This document shows positions 50,503 to 59,431 of a stretch of DNA of 64,000 nt, in pieces. The stretch is taken from NCBI RefSeq assembly GCF_013407595.1, contig NZ_JABEKX010000001.1, forward strand, positions 1,072,522 to 1,136,521, given 5' to 3'. The notes below the pieces were generated by a model that ran no database searches, was not told the origin of the DNA, and was given only the letters and a program-made list of their open reading frames with translations. Numbering within the stretch: the first letter of the stretch is position 1; each line of letters begins with the position of its first letter. This stretch comes from Lacticaseibacillus absianus (GTDB taxonomy: Bacteria > Bacillota > Bacilli > Lactobacillales > Lactobacillaceae). The position numbers were made by a program, and so were the translations under genes.

Positions 50503-52896
50503 ATGGGACTGACAACGGCACAATTCATCAAGGATTACAAAGCGGCGGCCCTGCACCTGTTCGCCGATTCGCTGGACAACCTCTCCACGCTCCAGCAATA
50601 CCAAGCACTTGCTTTTGTGGTCAAAGGCTATTACGCCAAGGACTGGGTGCAGACCAAGGCGAACAACGAGAAGCATCACCGCAAGCAGGTCTACTACTTC
50701 TCGATCGAGTTCATGCCGGGCCGCTTGCTCGGGTCCAACCTGCTGAACCTCGGCATCAAGGCGACGGTCGAAGCTGGGCTAGAGCGACTGGCGCTCGACC
50801 CGGTAACGCTGTATGCGGCGGAAGGCGATCCGGGGTTGGGTAACGGCGGTCTGGGACGGTTGGCGAGCGCATTTTTGGACGCGATGGCCAGCGTCGGCAT
50901 GGCCGGCCACGGGAATGGGATCCGCTACCAGTACGGGCTGTTTCAGCAACGGTTCGTCGATGGCTACCAGGTCGAGTTGCCCGATGACTGGTTGCGCGAT
51001 CCGTATGTTTGGGAGACGCGCAAGGAGAATCGGGCCGTGATCGTCAAGTATGGGGGGCAAGTTGAGCTGCGACCGCGGGCTAACGGGAGCCTGCAGGCGA
51101 TCTACCACGGGGCCGAGGACGTCTTGGCGGTCCCTTACGACACGGCCATGGTCGGCTACCGCACTGGCTGCGTGAACACGTTGCGGTTGTGGGCGGCCGA
51201 GCCGGTTCCAGGCCGGGCCCATAACTTAGCCGAAAAAGCGCGCGTTAACGCGATCACGCAGATCCTGTACCCCGACGACTCCGACAACGATGGGCGTGAG
51301 CTCCGGCTACGCCAGGAGTACTTCTTCGTCTCCGCGGGGGTACAGAGTATCGTCACGCACTTCAAGCGGACGCACGCCGATTTGCACCTGCTCCCGCAGT
51401 TCATCGCGATCCACATCAACGACACGCACCCGGCGATGGCTGTGCTGGAGCTAATGCGGATCCTGCTGGACGAAGAGGAGATGACTTGGGAGGAGGCGTG
51501 GCGACTGACGGTGGCGACGATGTCGTACACCAACCACACACTGATGACCGAGGCGTTGGAGACTTGGCCGGAGTCGATGTTTGCTGGGCTCCTGCCCCGG
51601 CTCTATCAGATCGCCCAGGAGATCGATCACCGCTTTCGGGCGGCCCACGTGCAGCAGTACGGCGAGTTGCTGGTCGACCGCAGCGCGCCGATCGCGAACG
51701 GCCAGCTCCGCATGGCTTACCTCGCCGTGATCGGGAGCCACGCCGTCAACGGGGTGGCGAAGTTGCACACGGAGTTACTGGAACAAAGCGTGCTCCACGA
51801 CTTCTACACGCTGTACCCGGCGCGCTTCAACAACAAGACCAACGGGATCACGCCTCGGCGCTGGGTCCAGCTCGCCGACCCGGCGCTGGCGACGTTGATC
51901 GATGCGACACTGGGGCCAGGCTGGCGCCGCGATCCGCGGGCGCTGCAGGACCTGCGTGCCCATGCCGACGACCCGGCGTTTTTGGCGGCGCTCAACGCCG
52001 CCAAGTTGGCGAATAAGGGCCGCTTGGCGGCGGTGATTCAGCAGCAGCTCGGGCTTTATGTTGACCCTAGCGCAATGTTCGATGTCCAGATCAAGCGGCT
52101 GCATGCGTACAAGCGCCAGCTCCTGCATGTATTTGGGCTCCTCGACAGCTATCGCGCGTTGAAGGCGGGGGAGGACCGCCCGGCGCGGGTCCATGTCTTT
52201 GGGGCGAAGGCGGCCCCGAGTTACCGCTACGCCAAATCGGTGATCAAGCTGATCAACGCGGTGGCGGACCTGGTCAACCATGACCCGGCGGTGAATCAGA
52301 AGCTCCAAGTCGCGTTTTTGCCCAATTACGGCGTCAGTCTGGCCGAGGCGATCATTCCCGCCGCAGACGTCTCAGAGCAGATCTCGCTGGCCGGCACCGA
52401 GGCCTCTGGCACCAGTAACATGAAGCTGATGGCGACCGGGGCGATCACCTTAGCCACGCTGGACGGCGCGAACATTGAGATCCAGGCCGTAGCCGGGGCC
52501 GAGAACATGGTCACCTTCGGACTGACCGCCACCGAGGCGACCCGCATGCAATCGGCGCACACGTACAACGCGCGCGCCGTGTATGAGGCCGACCCGCGGC
52601 TGCGGGCAGTGGTCGACATGCTGACCGATGGGAGTATCCCGGGCATCGCGTCGGAAGGGCGGGAGATCCGGACCGAGTTGCTCGACTACAACGACACCTA
52701 TTTCGTACTGGAAGACTTCGCGGCGTACCTCGCGGCCAACCGCAAGCTGGATGCCTTGTGGGCCGATCCTGACCGGTGGGCACAAGCGGCGCTAGCCAAC
52801 ATCGCCGCCAGCGGCCAGTTCTCCGCGGACTTCACCGTCCAACGTTACGGGCGTGAGGTCTGGCACGTCCTGCCGGAGCAGCCGATCGGCGATTGA
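50503..52896 (+). CDS. glgP: Glycogen phosphorylase
   Basis: The 797-residue GT35 enzyme releases glucose 1-phosphate from glycogen. Seen are YFSIEFMPGRLL and GNGGLGRLASAFLDAMASV in the N-terminal half, KTNGITPRRW, and the PLP site EASGTSNMKLMATGAITLAT with its Lys. ATG 50503 follows GAAAGGA, 12 bases after the glgA stop. No amylopullulanase or phosphoglucomutase gene follows, unlike the longer operons known from some lactobacilli. Confidence 0.96.
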   Translation: MGLTTAQFIKDYKAAALHLFADSLDNLSTLQQYQALAFVVKGYYAKDWVQTKANNEKHHRKQVYYFSIEFMPGRLLGSNLLNLGIKATVEAGLERLALDPVTLYAAEGDPGLGNGGLGRLASAFLDAMASVGMAGHGNGIRYQYGLFQQRFVDGYQVELPDDWLRDPYVWETRKENRAVIVKYGGQVELRPRANGSLQAIYHGAEDVLAVPYDTAMVGYRTGCVNTLRLWAAEPVPGRAHNLAEKARVNAITQILYPDDSDNDGRELRLRQEYFFVSAGVQSIVTHFKRTHADLHLLPQFIAIHINDTHPAMAVLELMRILLDEEEMTWEEAWRLTVATMSYTNHTLMTEALETWPESMFAGLLPRLYQIAQEIDHRFRAAHVQQYGELLVDRSAPIANGQLRMAYLAVIGSHAVNGVAKLHTELLEQSVLHDFYTLYPARFNNKTNGITPRRWVQLADPALATLIDATLGPGWRRDPRALQDLRAHADDPAFLAALNAAKLANKGRLAAVIQQQLGLYVDPSAMFDVQIKRLHAYKRQLLHVFGLLDSYRALKAGEDRPARVHVFGAKAAPSYRYAKSVIKLINAVADLVNHDPAVNQKLQVAFLPNYGVSLAEAIIPAADVSEQISLAGTEASGTSNMKLMATGAITLATLDGANIEIQAVAGAENMVTFGLTATEATRMQSAHTYNARAVYEADPRLRAVVDMLTDGSIPGIASEGREIRTELLDYNDTYFVLEDFAAYLAANRKLDALWADPDRWAQAALANIAASGQFSADFTVQRYGREVWHVLPEQPIGD

Positions 52897-52926
52897 GCGG
52901 ACGCGCCTGGGTCGCCACAGCACGCA

Positions 52927-52976
52927 AACAGGCACCGCGTGAAGCCCCCAGATGGCGGCTTTGTGCGGTGCCTGTT
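52927..52976. terminator. Hairpin between convergent glgP and apbE
   Basis: AACAGGCACCGC (52927-52938) pairs perfectly with GCGGTGCCTGTT (52965-52976), with an inner AGCC/GGCT stem. Further out TCGCCAC (52911) can pair with GTGGCGA (52992). No T run. Confidence 0.5.
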
Positions 52977-53015
52977 CGCGGTCGGCTGGCAGTGGCGACA
53001 GGGCTGAATCAGCGC

Positions 53016-53951
53016 TCAGTGGCCCATCGTCGGCATCAGGGTCTCGCGTAGCCCAGCGGTCTTATACAGTTGCGTGTCTCGGGTGATGAAGACTGCCTCG
53101 GCACCGGCGTCGGTCACCGCATCATAGCCGGCGGGGATGCCCGCATAAAAGCCGATCGAGGACAAGACGTCCGCTTCTTCCGCTGAGTCCGCCACCACGG
53201 TGATGCTCGCCATGGCCGAGTCGACAGGCGCGCCGGTCTGCGGATCCAGCAAGTGGTGGTAGACGTGGCCGTTGCGGTCGAAGTGGCGGAAGTAGATCCC
53301 GGTCGAGACCACCGCGCAAGGGCGGGTGGTCAACGTTGCGATCGGCAGGTTCTCGGGGCCGCGGGGGTCTGTGATCGGCACTTGCCACAGGGGCACGCCG
53401 GCCTCGCTGTTGCCGAACAGGCGCACGTTGCCCGCGAGGTCGATGCGGCCGCCGGTCACGCCGCGCTTGGTCCACAGGCGCACCATCTCGTCGATAATGA
53501 AGCCCTTGGCGATCCCGCCGAGGTCTAGGGCCATACCCGGCTGGGCCAGCATCACCGTCTGCGCATCGGGATCCAGTTGGACTTGTTCGGGATCGGTCAG
53601 CGCCAGTCGCGCTTGGATCTGGTCGGAGCTGGGCACGCTGGCGTCATCGAACCCGATGCGCCACAGGTCGACCAGCGGTCCGATCAAGGCGTTGTAGCCG
53701 AGGCCGCGCTTGCTCCAAGCGACGGCGCGGGCGATCAAGTTGAAGATCGACCGGACGGGGATCTCGACCGGCTTGAGCCCAGCGTTGGCGTTGATCGCGC
53801 TGATCAGGGAGTCTGGGTCGTAGAACGAGAGGAGCCGTTCGTAGGCGGCGACTAGCGCGATGCTTTTATCGAAGGTCCCTGCGGTGCCGCCGGCATAGAT
53901 GGTCAGCGTGTTTTGCGCACCGAGGCCGGTGAATGTCATGGTATGAGTCAT
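53016..53951 (-). CDS. apbE: FAD:protein FMN transferase (ApbE family)
   Basis: The 311-residue protein has the family motifs MALDLGGIAKGFIIDEMVRL (flavin-binding Gly/Lys), GGRIDLAGNVRLFG, and HHLLDPQTGAPVDSAMASIT with the catalytic Asp/Thr region. ApbE attaches FMN covalently to Thr in target proteins such as fumarate-reductase-like or extracellular electron-transfer flavoproteins. There is no signal peptide or lipobox, so it should act inside the cell. ATG 53951 follows AAAAGGAAG. No target protein is adjacent. An ArsR-like regulator is divergent from it. Confidence 0.88.
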   Translation of the reverse strand: MTHTMTFTGLGAQNTLTIYAGGTAGTFDKSIALVAAYERLLSFYDPDSLISAINANAGLKPVEIPVRSIFNLIARAVAWSKRGLGYNALIGPLVDLWRIGFDDASVPSSDQIQARLALTDPEQVQLDPDAQTVMLAQPGMALDLGGIAKGFIIDEMVRLWTKRGVTGGRIDLAGNVRLFGNSEAGVPLWQVPITDPRGPENLPIATLTTRPCAVVSTGIYFRHFDRNGHVYHHLLDPQTGAPVDSAMASITVVADSAEEADVLSSIGFYAGIPAGYDAVTDAGAEAVFITRDTQLYKTAGLRETLMPTMGH

Positions 53952-54120
53952 GCGCACACTTCCTTTTGAAGGGTATCGAACACTTTCAGTGTAATCGTTT
54001 GCAGGTTTTTGCGCAAAGAAAATAATTGCGCAAAAAACGCACATTTATTTTGAGAAAAGAGTAAACTATTCGTAATAACGAGATGGCGGCGAGGCCGCTG
54101 TGTAACTGGAGGAGATCACT

Positions 54121-54456
54121 GTGAGTACCTATTCCCGCGCCCAGGAGGAAGCGTTGCACGAGTTCAAACTGGACATCGGCCACCTCAATGCGCTTTCGAA
54201 CGCCAGCCGGCAGAAGCTGATCATGATCTTAGGGACCGTCACGACCGAGCACGGGATCAAGGTCAACGACCTGGCAGAGGCGATCGGGTTATCACAACCG
54301 GCGACGTCCCACCACCTCAAGACGCTGCGCGATATCGGCATGGTCGGCCAGCGCAAGGTCGGCAACATTGTCTACTATTACCTGACCCTTGATGACACGA
54401 TCGACCGCTTGGAACGCTTGACCGCCGCACTGCGGCGCCAGCAGCGCGGCGAGTGA
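54121..54456 (+). CDS. ArsR-family winged-helix regulator
   Basis: The 111-residue protein has the ArsR core LNALSNASRQKLIMIL, VNDLAEAIGLSQPATSHHLK and TLRDIGMVGQRKVGNIVYYY. None of the usual metal-binding Cys motifs is present (no Cys at all), so it probably senses something other than a thiophilic metal. GTG 54121 follows TGGAGGAGA. It shares its promoter region with apbE and converges with VIT genes. Confidence 0.88.
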   Translation: MSTYSRAQEEALHEFKLDIGHLNALSNASRQKLIMILGTVTTEHGIKVNDLAEAIGLSQPATSHHLKTLRDIGMVGQRKVGNIVYYYLTLDDTIDRLERLTAALRRQQRGE

Positions 54457-54465
54457 CGCCGATGC

Positions 54466-54511
54466 GCCAAGAAGCCGCGGACTGGTATGCGCCGGTCCGC
54501 GGCTTCTTGGC
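54466..54511. terminator. Bidirectional hairpin between arsR-like and VIT genes
   Basis: GCCAAGAAGCCGCGGAC (54466-54482) pairs perfectly over 17 bases with 54495-54511. No T run; it lies at the meeting point of convergent transcripts. Confidence 0.65.
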
Positions 54512-54519
54512 GTGCAGGT

Positions 54520-55224
54520 TCACATCACTTGGCCGATCGCATAGTGGATGATCATGGTGAGAATTCCGATGATCACGTTGCGCGCGACCGCGACTCTGGT
54601 CAGTCCGTCGCCGAACCGCGCGGACAAGAAGCCGGTCAGGACGACAGACGCGATCACCGCTAAGATCGTGCCGGGCCACTGCCAGGCGATCGGGAGGCAG
54701 GTCATCGCGACCAGGGGAAAAAGCCCGCCGCTGGCCGCAGCCACCAACGACGAAAATGCGGCGGCCCACGGGTCCATGTAGTGACCGAGCGTGAGGCTGT
54801 ACTTGACGCGCAGAACGGTGCCCAGCGCGTCTTTGGCCATCAGTTGTGCCGCGATCTTCTCGGCGGTCGCCTGCGTGACGCCGCGGTCCTGGTAGTACTG
54901 AACGACGGTTTGCACGGACTGGGCGTGGTCGGTTTGCAGCAGGGCGGCCTCCTTGGCGACCACCGCTTTTTCTGTATCCTGTTGGGCGCTGACACTCGCA
55001 TATTCGCCACTGGCCATCGAAAACGCACAGGCCAGTAGGTCCGCCAGACCGGCGATGAAGATCGTGAAGTGGTTGCTCGTCGCGGCGGCGACGGAGAACA
55101 GGACCCCGACGACCGTCAGGATCCCATCGTTAGCCCCGAGGACACCGGCACGCAAGGTGTTGGCGCGTTCGGCCATAGTCTGATGATGCGGACGGGTGTG
55201 CATCAATGCTTTTGGAATGATCAT
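54520..55224 (-). CDS. VIT-family (Ccc1-like) transporter 1
   Basis: The 234-residue membrane protein opens with NTLRAGVLGANDGILTVVGV, the hallmark first helix of the vacuolar iron transporter family, then FSMASGEYASVSAQQDTEKA, the metal-binding MxxGEY motif. Four or five helices in total. Plant and yeast homologs move Fe(II) or Mn(II) out of the cytosol, and bacterial ones are thought to do the same. ATG 55224 follows TTAGGAGA. It is in tandem with a paralog and probably co-transcribed. Confidence 0.9.
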   Translation of the reverse strand: MIIPKALMHTRPHHQTMAERANTLRAGVLGANDGILTVVGVLFSVAAATSNHFTIFIAGLADLLACAFSMASGEYASVSAQQDTEKAVVAKEAALLQTDHAQSVQTVVQYYQDRGVTQATAEKIAAQLMAKDALGTVLRVKYSLTLGHYMDPWAAAFSSLVAAASGGLFPLVAMTCLPIAWQWPGTILAVIASVVLTGFLSARFGDGLTRVAVARNVIIGILTMIIHYAIGQVM

Positions 55225-55255
55225 TCGTGTCTCCTAACCCTTGAAATTGGTCTAC

Positions 55256-55927
55256 TTATGCGACCAGTGTGCCGATCAAGTACGTCACCGCCATCGTCAG
55301 TAAGCCGGACACGACGTTGCGGCCGACTGCGCGCCGGCGGTTTGCGTTGCCCAGTGCAGCGGCGCTATAGCCGGTGATCGCTAGCGCGCAGGCCACCGCG
55401 ATCACCGTGGCGAGCAGCTTGATCCGCGCCGGGAAAAGGGTGATGGCGACCAAGGGGAGGATCGACCCGGTCGGAAAGGCGATCATCGAGGCGATCGCGG
55501 CACCGATCGCACTGGTCTGCTCGTGTGGATCGAATCCGTAACGCTCGCGCGTCGCGACGTTGATCGCGTCGTGCGCCAGCATCTCGCGTGTCGCCTGGGC
55601 GGCGAGGGCAGCGGGGATCCCGGTCGCCTCGTACTGCTGCTGAATGTACGCAAACTCGCCGGCGTAGTCGTTGTCTAGCGCTGCGCTCTCCTTGATCAGC
55701 GCGTTGCGTTCGCTGTCACGTTGCGAGTTGACGGAGACATATTCGCCCATCGCCATCGACACCGTGCCGGCCAGCATCCCCGAAAGGCCGGCCAGTAAGA
55801 TCGCGGCGTTCGATGTGCCTGCCCCAGCGACCCCGATCACGATCCCGGCGACGGATAAGATCCCGTCGTTGGCGCCCATCACGCTGGCCCGCATGAGGTT
55901 GATCCGTTCTGCCAAATTCTTGCCCAT
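55256..55927 (-). CDS. VIT-family (Ccc1-like) transporter 2
   Basis: The 223-residue paralog has NLMRASVMGANDGILSVAGI and VSMAMGEYVSVNSQRDSERN in the same places as transporter 1, and a similar middle cytosolic segment (YEATGIPAALAAQATREMLA). ATG 55927 follows AAGGGG; the frame could begin at GTG 55936. It is the first gene of the pair. Two adjacent, clearly diverged copies suggest different metals or a heteromeric transporter. Confidence 0.9.
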   Translation of the reverse strand: MGKNLAERINLMRASVMGANDGILSVAGIVIGVAGAGTSNAAILLAGLSGMLAGTVSMAMGEYVSVNSQRDSERNALIKESAALDNDYAGEFAYIQQQYEATGIPAALAAQATREMLAHDAINVATRERYGFDPHEQTSAIGAAIASMIAFPTGSILPLVAITLFPARIKLLATVIAVACALAITGYSAAALGNANRRRAVGRNVVSGLLTMAVTYLIGTLVA

Positions 55928-56159
55928 CGTTCGCACCCCTTATGCATAATAGAATGATTCTAAGTTACAGAGACTAGTATACCGTGTTGACGGCAGAGTG
56001 CAAGGGTTTAGGTCTACCTAGTTCACTTTTGGGGTCTGGACCACCAGCTGGCATGCAGGCTAAGGCGACGCAGGATGAATTTTGTGGTTTCTTTACCGGT
56101 GCCGACCCGGATTTACGTTACAATGGAGTCATAGCTAGTTTCTGAAAGGAGTGGGACAC

Positions 56160-56642
56160 ATGGGTTACCGCACACCGCCGTTACTGTCCCCAGCCGCGAT
56201 CGTTTCGATCATTATCCTGATCAGCGGGTACAGTCTGATCAATAACGCCGTCAATCCGACCAGTACCCCGAAGTCGGAGGCGTCACAAAGCGCGCTGTTG
56301 TCGAGTATTCGCGCGCAGAAGTCGAGTCGCTCGACCAGCACATCGAGCGCCCCGTCGGATGCAGAGACCTCGACTGCGACGTCGTCGGGGGCGGCCAGTG
56401 CCTCTAGCACCAGCACCTCGAGCAGTCGCTCGAGCAGTAGCCACCCGAAGACGGACACGACCACCACGCCAGACGACACGACCGATGATACCGCGGACAC
56501 GGCACAGACGGGGACGGCGGACGACACTGACCAGACCGACGACAGTGCCGGCCAGGATACCGCGACGAGTAGCAAGTCGTCGTCAACGGGCTCCAGTCAG
56601 CCGGCCACGGGTCAAGACACGACCGACGCAGGGTCGCAGTAA
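56160..56642 (+). CDS. Membrane-anchored Ser/Thr/Asp-rich surface protein
   Basis: ATG 56160 follows AAAGGAGTG, giving 160 residues. One hydrophobic helix (LSPAAIVSIIILISGYSLI) lies near the N-terminus. The remaining 120 residues are almost only Ser, Thr, Ala, Asp and Gln, a disordered and probably glycosylated stalk outside the membrane. No enzymatic motif. The gene ends 10 bases before the next one, so they form an operon. A stretch of this kind would be drawn out from the membrane through the wall. Confidence 0.7.
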   Translation: MGYRTPPLLSPAAIVSIIILISGYSLINNAVNPTSTPKSEASQSALLSSIRAQKSSRSTSTSSAPSDAETSTATSSGAASASSTSTSSSRSSSSHPKTDTTTTPDDTTDDTADTAQTGTADDTDQTDDSAGQDTATSSKSSSTGSSQPATGQDTTDAGSQ

Positions 56643-56652
56643 GGAGTCAAAC

Positions 56653-57477
56653 ATGCTGACAGCACTGGATATTCTTAACCGCCTTTTGGGTTATTTCAAC
56701 ATTCAAGACAAAGCCAAGGGCAAAGCCTTCACGGTCGTTGCGTTTGGCGCCAACTTTTTCTTGCTGTACCAAGCGATCCGGCACTTGCGGTACCCGGGCT
56801 TTCGGGTCGCTGGGGCGCTATTTCTGTTGGCGTTTCTCGTGTTGACGTACTTCATCGCGCTGAATTTTATTTATTACTACACGGATAAGCGGGTCAAGTG
56901 GGACATTTCACCGAAAGTCGAGCAATTGTTGGGCGGCAACCCGCAGGCGATGCGCGCCGCAGAACAGCAGCTGGCGCAAGGCGCTTCGACCGGCGCGGCT
57001 AGTGGGCTGTTCGATTCGGATCACATCTTGCCGACGGCGATCGAACTGTCCGCGGCGCAGCAGACGAACCTGGAGGCTTTGGTGCAGACCTTGCTGCAGC
57101 AAGGCACGCTCAGCTTGGACTACCAGGGGCTCGATGAGCGTGCAATCGGCCGGGTCGCCCGGCAGAGCGGCCAGCCGGTGATGGCGATGGGGGCACCGGT
57201 CGAGCTCCCGTTTTTCAGCCTTCAGGCCCAAGGGCAGCGGCTCGTGGTCCTCGGGGGGCTCAACGCCTTGACGCCAGTCGAATTGGCGACGGTGACGCAA
57301 GTCGGGCTGATGCCTGCTGCGGCTGCGCAGCAAGACTACGAACTCGCCGCGGCGCATGTCTATCTGACCGGCGGCGAGGTGATGCAACCCGGTCGTCACG
57401 GGCTGATCAAGCAGATGACCCCCTACAGTCTGACGGTCCAACTCGCCTATACCCCCAAGGTGACGGTGACGCCCTAA
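56653..57477 (+). CDS. Unknown membrane protein, 274 residues
   Basis: ATG 56653 follows AAGGAG. Two membrane helices lie at about residues 25-45 and 54-78 (VVAFGANFFLLYQAI, VAGALFLLAFLVLTYFIALN), followed by a cytosolic or external domain of 190 residues with no recognised motif, rich in Gln/Ala. Together with the preceding disordered surface protein it forms a two-gene cell-envelope operon. Similar two-helix proteins are found in many lactobacilli without assigned function. Confidence 0.65.
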   Translation: MLTALDILNRLLGYFNIQDKAKGKAFTVVAFGANFFLLYQAIRHLRYPGFRVAGALFLLAFLVLTYFIALNFIYYYTDKRVKWDISPKVEQLLGGNPQAMRAAEQQLAQGASTGAASGLFDSDHILPTAIELSAAQQTNLEALVQTLLQQGTLSLDYQGLDERAIGRVARQSGQPVMAMGAPVELPFFSLQAQGQRLVVLGGLNALTPVELATVTQVGLMPAAAAQQDYELAAAHVYLTGGEVMQPGRHGLIKQMTPYSLTVQLAYTPKVTVTP

Positions 57478-57489
57478 GCTGTGGGACTG

Positions 57490-57519
57490 GGCTGCGTCTG
57501 GTGGACGTGGCCTTTTTTT
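57490..57519 (+). terminator. Terminator of cell-envelope operon
   Basis: GGCTGCGTC (57490-57498) pairs with GACGTGGCC (57504-57512) with two G-U pairs; seven T follow. Confidence 0.82.
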
Positions 57520-57678
57520 GTGTCTAAATATTACTATACCAATATTCGGTCGTGAAACTGGTCGAGACAAGACACTGAAAAAGGCCAGGTGGCGGGGCGG
57601 TAAATGTTTGAGAACGATTCCAAAAGGTGGCGGTTAGGCCCGCCATAAGGCCATTCTATGACTTGCGCCAAATTTAAT

Positions 57679-57707
57679 TTGCGACTCGATGCAAAAACCG
57701 GTAGAAT
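57679..57707 (+). promoter_or_regulatory. Promoter of amino acid ABC operon
   Basis: TTGCGA (57679-57684), a 17-base spacer and TAGAAT (57702-57707). The following 145-base leader can form CGGGT/ACCCG (57734-57738 with 57749-57753) around a T run, in competition with a weak GACC/GGTC hairpin before the same T run. A 21-codon frame with three Cys codons (57766-57831) is also present but poorly supported. The stretch 57520-57678 shows nothing else. Confidence 0.5.
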
Positions 57708-57856
57708 TATTCTAATGATTTCATCCGACCGGCCGGGTCTATTTTTTTACCCGAGGGCAAGGCGAATGAGTTGCATTGCGAACAGCTGTTGCGGTACCGT
57801 AGACACGACGACTGTGCGCAAAATGGACTGAACCGAACAATGTAAGGGGGGATTCG

Positions 57857-58594
57857 ATGTCAATGATCGAGTTTCACGACGTCGAGAAGTATTACGGAAA
57901 GTTTCACGCGCTCAAAGACATCAATTTAACGATCGACCGCGGCGAAGTCGTCACGGTGATTGGCCCGTCCGGGTCCGGCAAAAGCACCCTGCTGCGGACC
58001 ATCAACGGGTTGGAGCACATCACGTCTGGCCAGCTGATCGTCAACGATTTCAACCTTGCCGACAAGCACACCGACATGAACAAAATTCGCAAAAATGTGG
58101 GGATGGTCTTCCAGCACTTCAACCTCTATGCGAACAAGACCGTCCTGGCTAACATCACACTTGGTCCGACATTGGTTTTGCATCGACCAAAAGCGGAAGT
58201 GGAGAAAGAAGCGATGGCGTTGCTCGATATGGTCGGGTTGCGTGATCAGGCGAACAAGTATCCGTCTGCGCTTTCCGGGGGGCAGAAGCAACGGGTCGCG
58301 ATCGCGCGGAGCTTGGCGATGAAGCCGCGGGCGATCCTCTTCGACGAGCCGACGTCTGCGCTGGATCCCGAAATGATCGGTGATGTGCTGGATGTCATGC
58401 AGAAGATCGCGAAGCAAGGCATGACGATGGTCGTGGTCACCCACGAAATGGGCTTCGCGCAGCGGGTCGGAGACCGGATCGTGTTCATGGCAGACGGTCA
58501 GATCCTTGAAGACTCGCGCGACGTCAAAGGCTTCTTCGACCACCCGCAGGACCCGCGGGCGCAGGAGTTCATCAGTAAGATCTTCAATCACTAA
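57857..58594 (+). CDS. glnQ: Polar amino acid ABC transporter ATPase
   Basis: The 245-residue ATPase has Walker [12 protein letters not shown] near residue 36, [13 protein letters not shown] (Q-loop), [14 protein letters not shown] signature, [14 protein letters not shown] Walker B and VVTHEMGFA switch. This combination is typical of GlnQ/PAAT-family ATPases. ATG 57857 follows AAGGGGGG. It is the first gene of a four-gene operon with binding protein and two permeases. Confidence 0.94.
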   Translation: MSMIEFHDVEKYYGKFHALKDINLTIDRGEVVTVIGPSGSGKSTLLRTINGLEHITSGQLIVNDFNLADKHTDMNKIRKNVGMVFQHFNLYANKTVLANITLGPTLVLHRPKAEVEKEAMALLDMVGLRDQANKYPSALSGGQKQRVAIARSLAMKPRAILFDEPTSALDPEMIGDVLDVMQKIAKQGMTMVVVTHEMGFAQRVGDRIVFMADGQILEDSRDVKGFFDHPQDPRAQEFISKIFNH

Positions 58595-58606
58595 GGGGGT
58601 GGCCGG

Positions 58607-59431
58607 ATGACTAAACGATTCAAACACGTGCTGGCCGCCGTGTTCGCGGGCCTGCTGGCGCTGACGCTTACGGGCTGTGGCCAATCGGCCGCTTCCCGGG
58701 ACGCCTTGACGCACGCCAAGCAAGTCAAGACGCTGGTCTGGGGCGTTAAGGCCGACACGCGCTTATTTGGGTTGATGAATATCAAGACGGGCAAGATCGA
58801 AGGCTTCGACATCGACATGGCGACCGCCCTGACCAAGCAGATCCTCGGCGCCGACGCCAAGCCGACGCTCGTGCAGGTCACCTCGGACACGCGGGTGCCG
58901 ATGCTCAAGGGGGGCAACCTCGACGCAGTAATCGCCACAATGACGATCACACCGGAGCGTCAGCAGGTCCTCGACTTTTCCGATGCCTACTTCAACGCCG
59001 GCCAGTCGCTCCTAGTTAAGAAAGGGAGCGCCATCCGTTCAGTCAAGGACTTGAAGGCGGGCACCAAGGTGATCGGTGTGCAAGGGTCTAACTCGGTGGA
59101 CAACGTGCAAAAAGCGGCCCCCAACACCAAAGTCTTGCAACTTTCTGACTATGCGCAGGCCTTCACCGCCCTGAAGTCAGGGCAAGGGGACGCCTTGACG
59201 ACGGATAACGGGATCTTGTATGGGATGTCCGAGCAGGACCCTGACTACGTCGTGGTCGGCGGCACCTTCACCAAGGAGCCTTACGGGATCGCGATGAACA
59301 AGGGCCAAAGCCGCTTGCGCCAGGCGATGAACCAGGCACTCAAGGACCTGAAGGCCAATGGGACCTACACGAAGTTGGTCAACAAGTGGTTCGGGGACAT
59401 CCCGGGCTTTGATGCAAAGGAGGTGCAGTGA
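58607..59431 (+). CDS. Amino acid-binding lipoprotein (PEB1/GlnH type)
   Basis: The 274-residue lipoprotein has lipobox LTLTGC (Cys24). The SBP_bac_3 fold follows, with VWGVKADTRLFGLMNIKTGK, EGFDIDMATAL, VTSDTRVPMLKGGNLDAVIA and MTITPERQQVLDFSDAY. The FGLMNIKTGKIEGFD stretch resembles PEB1a and related aspartate/glutamate/glutamine binders. It feeds the two permeases encoded behind it. Exact ligand is not certain. Confidence 0.9.
   Translation: MTKRFKHVLAAVFAGLLALTLTGCGQSAASRDALTHAKQVKTLVWGVKADTRLFGLMNIKTGKIEGFDIDMATALTKQILGADAKPTLVQVTSDTRVPMLKGGNLDAVIATMTITPERQQVLDFSDAYFNAGQSLLVKKGSAIRSVKDLKAGTKVIGVQGSNSVDNVQKAAPNTKVLQLSDYAQAFTALKSGQGDALTTDNGILYGMSEQDPDYVVVGGTFTKEPYGIAMNKGQSRLRQAMNQALKDLKANGTYTKLVNKWFGDIPGFDAKEVQ

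Noticed and set aside
52905-53000. Seventh copy of the palindrome family
   Set aside because: Nested inverted repeats are present, but outer ends (TCGCCAC/GTGGCGA) and loop differ from the family.
57678-57684. T-box or riboswitch aptamer upstream of the glutamine-type transporter
   Set aside because: None of the conserved aptamer motifs I know could be matched.
57766-57831. 21-codon frame with three Cys codons as a cysteine attenuator leader before glnQ
   Set aside because: Ribosome site is weak, Cys codons are few and scattered, no terminator follows it before the gene, and the transporter looks like a Gln/Asp/Glu type.
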